From the NCBI GenBank assembly GCA_002508545.1, contig DAVH01000026.1:17408-24689 (forward strand): a DNA stretch of 7,282 nucleotides, in the 5' to 3' direction. Below, in pieces: positions 1 to 4,789 of the stretch (within the stretch, counting starts at the first letter, position 1; every line of letters begins with the position of its first letter). This DNA comes from Methanomassiliicoccus sp. UBA6. GTDB taxonomy: Archaea; Thermoplasmatota; Thermoplasmata; Methanomassiliicoccales; Methanomassiliicoccaceae. The notes below the pieces were generated by a model, which worked only from the letters and a program-made list of their open reading frames with translations, made no database searches and was not told where the DNA came from. A program made the translations under genes and the position numbers.

Positions 1-829
1 CGTACTCCCCAGGCGGGATACTTAACGCGTTAGCTACGGCACCACCAGGGTTGATACTGATGACACCTAGTATCCATCGTTTACGGCCAGGACTACCGGG
101 GTATCTAATCCCGTTTGCGCCCCAGGGCTTCGTCCCTCACCGTCGGATCCGTTCTAGTCAGACGCCTTCGCCACCGGTGGTCCTTCCAGGATTACAGGAT
201 TTTACCCCTACCCCAGAAGTACCTCTGACCTCTCCCGGTCCCAAGTCTTCCAGTCTCCCCGGACTTCGGACAGTTAAGCTGCCCGATTTACCCAAGGATT
301 TAAAAGACCGGCTACGGACGTTTTAGGCTCAATAATATCGACCACCACTAGGGGCGCGGGTATTACCGCGGCGGCTGGCACCCGTCTTACCCGCCCCTTA
401 CTCCTCCTGTTTTTTAGACAGGAGAACAGCCAACACAAAGTGCTGGCACTTGGAATTCCCTCGTCGGGGTTGCCCCCATTGCGAAGTTTTCGCGACTGCT
501 GCGCCCCGTAGGGCCTGGACTCATGTCTCAGAGTCCATCTCTGGGCTCCCTCTCTCAAGGCCCATATCCGTCACGGGCTAGTGGGTCCGTTACACCCACT
601 ACAGCCTGATAGACCGCAGACCAATCCTAAGGCACCGGAGTTTTCGGCCTGAAAGCATTCCAGCAGATCAGACCTATGGGGTATTACCCTCAGTTTCCCG
701 AGATTATCCCCCACCTTAGGGCATGTTATCCACGTGTTACTGAGCGGTCCGCCGAGACCTTACGTCTCTCGACTCGCATGTCTTAATCGTATTCCAATAG
801 CGGTGGCCGCCGGCAGGATCAACCGGAAT
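1..829 (-). rRNA. 16S ribosomal RNA, 5' portion (cut by window edge)
   Basis: This is the small-subunit ribosomal RNA gene read on the minus strand. Its 5' end at 829 has the archaeal start ATTCCGGTTGATCCTGCCGG. The universal 515-region sequence GTGCCAGCCGCCGCGGTAA lies at 381-363, and the 806-region sequence ATTAGATACCCCGGTAGTCC lies at 109-90. The visible 829 nucleotides correspond to roughly the first 60 percent of the molecule, so the central-to-3' part is beyond the left edge. The archaeal identity is clear; placement in Thermoplasmatota is by eye and less certain. Open frames inside this stretch on either strand are not genes. Whether 23S and 5S follow cannot be seen. Confidence 0.98.
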
Positions 830-1110
830 CCATTCCTTAAGCAACAGAAGTTGCCGTCAGGACACACAAACTTATAGGTTGGCAGGATTACCAAGTTTCA
901 CCAGCGTAACCACGCTGATATTATCTTGTTCTTGCATTTATTGGGTTGGTTACATTGCATCGAACGTCAGAACCAAGAGAGCACGCGTGATTCGCGGAGA
1001 TCTTAGTTCTCCATGTCTTGTGTACGAAGCTTTGGATACGATCGCATCATAGCCGGCCTTTCGACCGTCGCTCAGGACCGTTTCGCAGCATCGTTTGCTG
1101 TCAAACGCAG
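830..1110 (-). other. 16S rRNA leader with small hairpins
   Basis: This is the stretch between the nearest 16S promoter element and the mature 5' end, and I see no gene in it. It can form small perfect hairpins, GCAAC-agaa-GTTGC (841-854) and CAGCGT-AACC-ACGCTG (902-917), and contains the inverted pair AAACTT/AAGTTT (868-873 and 893-898). Archaeal 16S leaders normally pair with the 3' trailer to form the bulge-helix-bulge processing stem. The trailer is outside the window, so that pairing cannot be tested. A 97-codon minus-strand open frame overlapping this stretch spans a promoter and looks accidental. Confidence 0.5.
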
Positions 1111-1126
1111 CTTTCCCTCGAATGCA

Positions 1127-1150
1127 GATGTTATATATAAGCATTTGCAT
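1127..1150 (-). promoter_or_regulatory. 16S rRNA promoter P1 (BRE + TATA)
   Basis: Read on the minus strand this is GCAAATG followed by CTTATATATA, an A-rich BRE then a TATA box (TATA at 1140-1133). It is the nearest of three similar elements pointing at the 16S gene. Transcription would start about 25 nucleotides below the box, near 1110, giving a leader of about 280 nucleotides. The box lies between inverted arms ATGCAgATG (1122-1130) and CATtTGCAT (1142-1150). The TATA core is nearly symmetric, so direction is judged from the A-rich side. Confidence 0.6.
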
Positions 1151-1173
1151 GCTCGGGTTCTGCGTTTTAACGA

Positions 1174-1199
1174 GGATGTGTATGTTGTTTTCCACATCC
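1174..1199 (-). repeat. Inverted repeat GGATGTG/CACATCC between P1 and P2
   Basis: Perfect 7-bp arms GGATGTG (1174-1180) and CACATCC (1193-1199) are separated by 12 nucleotides. The repeat lies downstream of P2 and would be in RNA started from P2 or P3. It could be a leader hairpin or a protein site; nothing in the sequence decides which. Confidence 0.4.
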
Positions 1200-1222
1200 G
1201 CGCCTTTCCCACTAAAACCGAA

Positions 1223-1243
1223 GTCATATATAAGCCTTTTCAC
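1223..1243 (-). promoter_or_regulatory. 16S rRNA promoter P2 (BRE + TATA)
   Basis: On the minus strand this reads GTGAAAAGG then CTTATATATGAC, the clearest BRE/TATA pair of the three. It lies 93 bp upstream of P1 and shares the AAA-N2-CTTATATAT core. Tandem promoters are common ahead of rRNA genes, and the orientation fits the 16S gene. Confidence 0.6.
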
Positions 1244-1283
1244 GCAGGGTGAAAGACTTTTTCGCTCCGATCCGTGTGTATGG

Positions 1284-1314
1284 GAGATATGGGTTCTGTG
1301 TTATTCCATATCTC
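1284..1314 (-). repeat. Inverted repeat GAGATATGG/CCATATCTC
   Basis: Perfect 9-bp arms (1284-1292 and 1306-1314) flank a 13-nucleotide loop, between P3 and P2. This is the longest perfect inverted repeat I found in the rRNA promoter region. It lies just downstream of the start predicted for P3, so it could be an operator or a leader hairpin. Confidence 0.55.
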
Positions 1315-1317
1315 ACA

Positions 1318-1337
1318 GCTGAATCTCCTTATTCAGC
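1318..1337 (-). repeat. Inverted repeat GCTGAAT/ATTCAGC next to P3
   Basis: Perfect 7-bp arms (1318-1324 and 1331-1337) surround a 6-nucleotide loop, directly downstream of the P3 TATA box and adjacent to the 1284-1314 repeat. A protein bound here would cover the expected P3 start. Confidence 0.5.
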
Positions 1338-1340
1338 CCT

Positions 1341-1357
1341 GATATATAAAGATTTCC
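1341..1357 (-). promoter_or_regulatory. 16S rRNA promoter P3 (BRE + TATA)
   Basis: On the minus strand this reads GGAAATCTTTATATATC, the same architecture as P1 and P2, 116 bp upstream of P2. Its predicted start, near 1316-1320, falls in or next to two inverted repeats (1284-1314 and 1318-1337). Because ATATAT is symmetric, weak firing in the plus direction cannot be excluded. Confidence 0.5.
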
Positions 1358-1605
1358 GTAGCCCTCTTGCATCTTGTGTTCCTAGGAATTGGAAGGGCGG
1401 CGACCAAGCTCGGCGCCGGCGTTCTTACCGGGATAGATGACACGATCTTCGTTCAAAACGGACCGCGCCGGTTCCTTATGATCAACCTCCTTGAGCACGC
1501 GCGGACATATATACAGATAATATTAGAGAGTTCGCGATTGTTGTGCTAAAAGAACAATGCGCATGCTTGGTCGGACATCTGGAGGCCTCGCAAAATGGTC
1601 AAGGG
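1358..1605. other. Intergenic stretch without a supported gene
   Basis: This stretch separates the divergent rRNA and tRNA promoters. Two overlapping weak frames exist. A 60-codon plus-strand frame starts at TTG 1367. A minus-strand frame starts at ATG near 1570 and reaches a TGA near 1312, but it carries in-frame TAG codons near 1547 and at 1384-1382. Neither has a convincing ribosome site, a recognisable motif or strong codon-position bias. One further TATA-like sequence (TATATATG, minus strand, about 1512-1505) has no clear BRE. Confidence 0.4.
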
Positions 1606-1621
1606 ACAAAAAAGTTTAAGT
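1606..1621 (+). promoter_or_regulatory. tRNA-Ser promoter (BRE + TATA)
   Basis: ACAAAAAA followed by GTTTAAGT is an A-rich BRE joined to a TATA-like box. It is centred about 30 nucleotides before the tRNA 5' end at 1648, the normal archaeal spacing for a tRNA gene with a very short leader. Confidence 0.6.
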
Positions 1622-1647
1622 GAGACATTACCTTGTGTGGCATCAAA

Positions 1648-1734
1648 GCGGAGGTGGCCCAGCCCGGTAAGGCGCAGGATTGCTAATCCTGTGACCGCAC
1701 GGTCTCGGGGGTTCAAATCCCCCCCTTCGCGCCA
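1648..1734 (+). tRNA. tRNA-Ser (anticodon GCU), CCA encoded
   Basis: The 87-nucleotide gene folds fully. The acceptor stem pairs GCGGAGG (1648-1654) with CCTTCGC (1724-1730), with one G-U pair. The anticodon stem is CAGGA/TCCTG (1675-1679 and 1687-1691), with anticodon GCT at 1682-1684. A long variable arm around GACCGCACGGTC marks it as class II. The T arm is GGGGG-TTCAAAT-CCCCC, the discriminator is G at 1731, and CCA is encoded at 1732-1734. It decodes AGC/AGU serine codons. Its 3' half is the attachment site of the element to the right, and the gene stays intact. No T-rich terminator follows directly, as expected if the original downstream sequence was displaced by integration. Confidence 0.96.
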
Positions 1735-1735
1735 T
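1685..1735 (+). repeat. Left attachment repeat inside tRNA-Ser (attL)
   Basis: This segment, from the anticodon loop to one base past the CCA, matches 3102-3150. From CCGCACGG (1695) through the T arm, 29 bases are identical. TTCGCGCCAT also matches after a 2-base difference. The upstream 10 bases match at about 7 positions. It supplies the functional tRNA 3' end. Confidence 0.8.
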
Positions 1736-1785
1736 CTGGCTTCTACAAGAATGAAGTGGTGTTAAACCTACCGAGTTTCTGGTAC

Positions 1786-1900
1786 GTCACAGGACTCCCA
1801 GGAATTGTTGCATGGCCCTGGAGATGACTGGATGGAACCGGAAGTCATAGATTTCGGCCTTATTAGGTCACAGGACAGCCCCGAGAGGTCACAGGACTCC
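1786..1900 (+). repeat. Three direct repeats GTCACAGGAC(TCC) near the int start
   Basis: Copies lie at 1786-1798, 1867-1876 and 1888-1900. The first and third share GTCACAGGACTCC, and the second and third share AGGTCACAGGAC and start 21 bp apart, two helical turns. The second and third are inside the recombinase reading frame and encode the SQDS...SQDS repeat. GGTCACAGGA is the exact reverse complement of TCCTGTGACC in the tRNA (1687-1696). Repeats of this kind near an integrase gene are candidate arm-type binding sites; that role is inferred. Confidence 0.55.
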
Positions 1901-2170
1901 TTGGGCGGGAACTACGACACCTCCTTCGCCAACTGGCTCGTGGCCAGGAGGGGCCTCTCGGCCAATGAGGGAAGGAACACCGCGTACCGGATACGGCGGA
2001 TCTCCGAGGGAAACCTCCCCCGCACCAAGGAGGATGCCGAGCGGTTGGGGATGAAGGTGATGCTGGACACGAAGATGTCCAAGTCCACCAAGTACGGGTA
2101 CCTCTACACCATCGAGCGGTGGATGGCATACATCGGCGTCCCCGTGAAGTTCGCCCACAAGCCCCAGGCC
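1832..2170 (+). pseudogene. Tyrosine recombinase/integrase-like gene, 5' part only
   Basis: I start it at ATG 1832 because GGAGATGA (1820-1827) is a good archaeal ribosome site. A TTG at 1805 is less likely. The visible 113 residues contain a basic, helical stretch (from NYDTSFANW to about YIGVPVKFAHKP) resembling the N-terminal core-binding domain of archaeal integrases: several Arg-rich segments, then KSTKYGYLYTIERWMAYIG near the domain end. The C-terminal catalytic domain with its R..HxxR..Y residues is absent. GC-rich third codon positions stop in this frame at about 2170, and the coding bias jumps to another frame. If translated it would end in out-of-frame residues at TGA 2270-2272. Position next to the tRNA attachment site supports the assignment. 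I did not see a decisive motif, so family membership is probable and not proven. Confidence 0.6.
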
Positions 2171-2172
2171 AC

Positions 2173-2355
2173 CTCTCACTCCGCTTCCTCATCCACAAGA
2201 TCTCATGGGGGCCCCACTCGGCCCCGCCCGGGGGCACGGGTAACGGCAATGTGGCCACAATCAACAGCGTGACCCTCCAGCTGAACCCCCTGATTGCCAG
2301 GTAGGAGTTCGTCACCAACGATGGCCCGACCGCCCTGGGTGACTCCCGTGGATGA
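2173..2355 (+). pseudogene. Gene 3' fragment with in-frame TAG, function unknown
   Basis: From about 2173 a reading frame shifted relative to the integrase shows very strong G/C preference at third codon positions. It reads through a Gly/Asn-rich patch (GGTGNGNVAT) and VTLQLNPLIAR to a TAG at 2302-2304. It then continues with the same bias as EFVTNDGPTALGDSRG to a double TGA (2353-2358). No start codon or ribosome site belongs to it, so it looks like the 3' end of another gene joined to the integrase fragment by deletion. The TAG is either a decoded amber codon, a CAG-to-TAG mutation, or the true end. I do not recognise the family. Confidence 0.45.
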
Positions 2356-2395
2356 TGATCGTCCTTCAGAAGTGAAACGGTTAAGACTCAACTGG

Positions 2396-2902
2396 TCAAC
2401 CGAAGGCCACGCGGCGAACCCTGGATGACCAGTCCCAGTCCTTCCCCTCTTTTTTAAGAAGGCCCATCCTCTCCAGGATCTTGCAGGTACCAATTCTGGG
2501 CGCCTCTATCCAGATGGGGTCGGCCCCCCTGTGAGCCTCGAAGAAATCCCACATCATGAGCCGCCCCAGGCCCGTCCCCCGCTCGGTGGCCACCACGAAC
2601 AGTTGCCTTAGGCACGGCTCCCGCTCCCTCCCGGGGGCCTTCTCAGTCCAGACGTAGTAGCCGATGGGGTGCTGCCGATACCACACTATCTTGGCCCGCT
2701 GCGTCTGGGGGTCGAACCGCTTGAAGCCGATGGTCTCGCGCCCTCCCGATTCCCTCAGGAGCTCGATGATGGCCCGGTCCTTGTAGTCGCGGGCCGTAGT
2801 AAGGGAGTAGTCCTCCAGGCCCCAGTTCGCCACATCGTAGCGGCCGATCTCGGTGCCCCTGCAGTACTCCCTGTAGGCGTTGATGTCGAGCTCGTTTCTC
2901 AT
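2396..2902 (-). CDS. GNAT-family N-acetyltransferase
   Basis: This 168-residue protein would transfer an acetyl group from acetyl-CoA to an unidentified amine, in the cytoplasm. The acetyl-CoA-binding motif A is visible around residues 99-120: a beta strand LRQLFVVAT, then R108-x-x-G111-x-G113 (RGTGLG), then a helix. A second conserved piece, PRIGTCKILERMGL (135-148), matches the motif B helix region. The length is typical of a single GNAT domain. The ATG at 2902 follows GGGGGTAAC, a plausible ribosome site (2911-2903), and the stop is TGA. It lies inside the tRNA-Ser element, opposite to the integrase remnant, and about 50 bp after the short frame at 2952-3080, with which it may be cotranscribed. 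It appears intact and is probably accessory cargo. The substrate cannot be told from the sequence. Confidence 0.75.
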   Translation of the reverse strand: MRNELDINAYREYCRGTEIGRYDVANWGLEDYSLTTARDYKDRAIIELLRESGGRETIGFKRFDPQTQRAKIVWYRQHPIGYYVWTEKAPGREREPCLRQLFVVATERGTGLGRLMMWDFFEAHRGADPIWIEAPRIGTCKILERMGLLKKEGKDWDWSSRVRRVAFG

Positions 2903-2951
2903 GTTACCCCCAATTCTGTTCCTGCCCGATGAAGGAACCGCCGCACCCTAA

Positions 2952-3080
2952 TCACGCCACCTTCCTCCTGAAGTACGGGAGATCGACGTTCCTGGTCCAC
3001 GGATGGTTGTGATCCACGTTGCGGACCTTCATCTCGTAGCGGCACTCCTAGTACGTGAGGATCCGGCCATGGGTCGCCAT
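2952..3080 (-). CDS. Short frame with in-frame TAG at attR, function unknown
   Basis: Starting at ATG 3080, just after GGAGGTGG, this frame encodes 42 residues if the TAG at 3050-3048 (codon 11) is read as an amino acid, and ends at TGA 2954-2952. Third codon positions are mostly G or C on both sides of the TAG. The product is basic and polar with no membrane segment and no motif I recognise. Open, similarly biased codons continue upstream of the ATG (EIPDYQRRW), and the frame stays open through the attachment repeat. It could therefore be the 3' remnant of a longer gene truncated at the element boundary. It is either an amber-containing small protein or a broken gene with one nonsense change. 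It lies upstream of the GNAT gene on the same strand. Confidence 0.35.
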
Positions 3081-3101
3081 CCACCTCCGCTGATAGTCGG
3101 G

Positions 3102-3150
3102 AATCTCGTGGCCGCACGGTCTCGGGGGTTCAAATCCCCCTTCGCGCCAT
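3102..3150 (+). repeat. Right attachment repeat, truncated tRNA-Ser 3' half (attR)
   Basis: This copy of the tRNA-Ser 3' half contains the variable arm, the T arm and the encoded CCA, but no 5' half, D arm or anticodon stem. It has five C residues after TTCAAAT where the intact gene has seven, so the acceptor strand would be two bases short. It is therefore an attachment scar and not a tRNA gene. The sequence to its right (from 3151) should be the original downstream flank of the tRNA. Confidence 0.8.
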
Positions 3151-3588
3151 TATTGCATCCATCAATCCGGCAATTTTGCTCAATTAGAAGTATTCATACA
3201 TAGCCCTCCTGGACGGCTGGCCCTGCGAAAACCTAAAACTCGTCCTAAAGAGAGTAGTGGGTTAGTATGGGAGAGATTTTACGGACCAATGGAAAAAGTG
3301 TTGCCTAAGCTGGAGATATTGCCTATGATAACTTCCGGACAATGAGGCAGAACATGGGCAACCAGCAAGGGAAGTGATCGTACTCGCAAAAGAACGCTCC
3401 TTCCCCATAGGGCTCACGCCTGGTAGCAAGATAGCAGGCCTCAATGGCGCGCTGTCGAGATCATCAATGCCGGACCTGAGTGGAATAACTGCAACGGTTC
3501 CACCTTTCCGTTCATGATGCCGCGGCAAAACTGGGGGATGAATTGCTAAGAGAGGCGGTCGACGTTCAAGGACCGTCATCGCATTGAG
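3151..3588. other. Gene-free stretch right of the element
   Basis: I find no supported gene in these 438 bases. A 105-codon minus-strand frame (3579-3262) has an unnatural composition and no ribosome site. Plus-strand frames are broken by several stops. The first part (from 3151) is probably the original downstream flank of tRNA-Ser; GGCAATTTTGC at 3168-3178 could have served as its T-rich terminator. Decayed coding sequence is possible, but no family is recognisable. Confidence 0.4.
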
Positions 3589-3599
3589 AAAAAAGAAAA
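3589..3599 (-). terminator. T-rich terminator after the MscS-related gene
   Basis: About 22 nucleotides after the TGA of the 3622-4461 gene, the minus strand reads TTTTCTTTTTT. This oligo-T tract is of the type that ends archaeal transcripts without needing a hairpin. Confidence 0.55.
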
Positions 3600-3621
3600 G
3601 GGTAAGGGTGAGCCTGGTGGC

Positions 3622-4461
3622 TCAGTTAAACTCCTTGGCCATCTTCTTGGTCAGCCCGTACGCCACAGGCAGCAGTATGATGGCCAGGGCGATCGCGAAG
3701 GCCCAGGACACGTTGGCCACGATGCTGGTGACCCCGGGGAAGGTGGCGAAGATCGCGCCCGCACCAATGATCAGGAAGATCGCGTAGAGCACGAACTTGG
3801 CATACCCGGCGACCGGCTTGAACTCGGCGTGGTCCTCGACTATGGACCGGATGAGGGTATCAGTCAGGATGATCCCCACTCCGATTACGACGAAGCCCAG
3901 TATCAGCGGGTAAATGGTGCCTCCGGACAGGAGCATGGTGTCAAGGGCCAGCAGTATTATGAACGCGATGAGGCCGATGAACAGCAGGTTCCTGATCATG
4001 TCGGCTATCTCGACCTTCTCCGGCGGGAACATCGGCCTGATCAGCCTGCCAATGAAGGTTGCCAGGAAGTCGACCAGAACCGCTCCTAGGATCAGGATCA
4101 GCAGACCGGCGAGGAGCCTCGGCAGATAGTTCGCGATTATCGTGAGATAGCTGCCCAGCGTCCCTCCGATGTTCAGTATCTCAATGGCGTAAACGATCGC
4201 CAGAATGATGATGAACGCCTTCACGAACACGCCTATGACATTCGACAGGTCCAATCCAGCCCCTCGGAACGACTTGCCGACATCGCTCTTGTCGAACGCT
4301 CTCTCCATGCCGATTTTCTCCACCAGCATGTTGACGGCCTTGCCCACGAGGGTGCCGACCAACCAGCCAATGACGATGACGATTATTGCGGCTAGAATAG
4401 CCGGAATCGCCATGATTATGCTCTCGGCCATGTTTTCAAATACCTCTACTAGATCAGCCAC
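3622..4461 (-). CDS. MscS-related 'conserved TM helix' membrane protein
   Basis: This 279-residue integral membrane protein has about seven hydrophobic segments (roughly 14-37, 72-94, 112-135, 157-178, 183-203, 222-243, 248-268). Two segments repeat one pattern, a Gly-rich helix ending in a short basic loop: AIPAILAAIIVIVIGWLVGTLVGKA and NYLPRLLAGLLILILGAVLVDFLATFIGRLI. That pattern is typical of the conserved TM helix repeat found with mechanosensitive channels. The soluble beta-domain of true MscS is not present, so I assign a channel-like membrane role only by family resemblance. I prefer GTG 4461 as start because AGGAAGTGAT (4477-4468) lies 6 bases before it. A TTG at 4467 would overlap that site. 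The stop is TGA. It follows the MFS gene on the same strand after a 328 bp gap with its own promoter, so it is probably a separate transcript. Confidence 0.8.
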   Translation of the reverse strand: MADLVEVFENMAESIIMAIPAILAAIIVIVIGWLVGTLVGKAVNMLVEKIGMERAFDKSDVGKSFRGAGLDLSNVIGVFVKAFIIILAIVYAIEILNIGGTLGSYLTIIANYLPRLLAGLLILILGAVLVDFLATFIGRLIRPMFPPEKVEIADMIRNLLFIGLIAFIILLALDTMLLSGGTIYPLILGFVVIGVGIILTDTLIRSIVEDHAEFKPVAGYAKFVLYAIFLIIGAGAIFATFPGVTSIVANVSWAFAIALAIILLPVAYGLTKKMAKEFN

Positions 4462-4565
4462 TAGCAATCACTTCCTGAAAATAATATAATGAATCACGGT
4501 ATATGGTTTTGTTGATTATATTACGCAAAATAAAAGCTCAACGGCCCAATCTATTCGTATCTGTT

Positions 4566-4586
4566 GATAAAAATATAATTTTTCGT
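4566..4586 (-). promoter_or_regulatory. Candidate promoter of the MscS-related gene
   Basis: On the minus strand, ACGAAAAA followed by TTATATTTTT is a textbook BRE/TATA pair. The start would lie near 4548, leaving a leader of about 85 nucleotides. Two closer AT-rich boxes are alternatives: TTTTATTTT (about 4535-4527) and TTATATTAT (4490-4482). The latter would give a nearly leaderless transcript. Confidence 0.45.
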
Positions 4587-4633
4587 AGATATATAAATGA
4601 AAAGATATAATGCCTTAGGAACCAGGGCAGTAA

Positions 4634-4659
4634 GCGCGGAGTTTGAAAGAAAACCGCGC
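4634..4659 (-). terminator. Possible hairpin terminator after the MFS gene
   Basis: Between the MFS and MscS-related genes, arms GCGCGG (4634-4639) and CCGCGC (4654-4659) form a perfect 6-bp stem. On the minus strand the 14-nucleotide loop begins TTTTCTTT. It lies about 130 bp after the MFS stop and could end that transcript; the distance makes this uncertain. The rest of 4480-4789 holds AT-rich promoter-like sequence and no supported gene. Confidence 0.3.
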
Positions 4660-4789
4660 CAGAAGCATCCGTGCACTTAAACCCTTGATTGACAATAGAT
4701 GCGGGCCATCTGGATACGCTTGAGGCGGTTCTTCCTTCTAACCGCTTCATATCTTGCAGATCATCCAGAAGTCTTTGGAATAGATCGGC

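Larger units (their letters stand above)
1735..3150. mobile_element. Decayed tRNA-Ser-integrated element (about 1.4 kb)
   Basis: The segment is bounded by the intact tRNA-Ser on the left and a copy of the tRNA 3' half on the right, the classic footprint of tyrosine-recombinase integration into a tRNA gene. Inside lie a recombinase-like gene reading away from the tRNA and losing its frame before any catalytic domain, a gene fragment in another frame, a minus-strand GNAT gene, and a short minus-strand frame at the right end. Codon third positions here are mostly G or C. With no catalytic recombinase the remnant is unlikely to move by itself. Replication or capsid genes are absent, so the parent could have been a virus, plasmid or other island, and most of it has been deleted. 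Confidence 0.75.

Noticed and set aside
51..558. Open frames on both strands inside 1-829
   Set aside because: They lie within the 16S rRNA gene, which fully explains the sequence.
950..1322. Overlapping frames of 75-97 codons upstream of the 16S gene
   Set aside because: They span promoter elements and hairpins, have no ribosome site and no recognisable domain.
1863..2318. A long minus-strand frame opposite the integrase fragment
   Set aside because: It is rich in Arg, Trp and Pro, as expected for the complement of GC-biased coding sequence, and has no motif.
3102..3150. A second tRNA-Ser gene
   Set aside because: Only the variable arm, T arm and 3' end are present; the D arm, anticodon stem and 5' acceptor strand are missing, and two bases of the acceptor strand are lost.
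3262..3579. A 105-codon minus-strand frame right of the element, considered as a transposase remnant
   Set aside because: No transposase motif, no ribosome site, no codon bias and no flanking inverted repeats.
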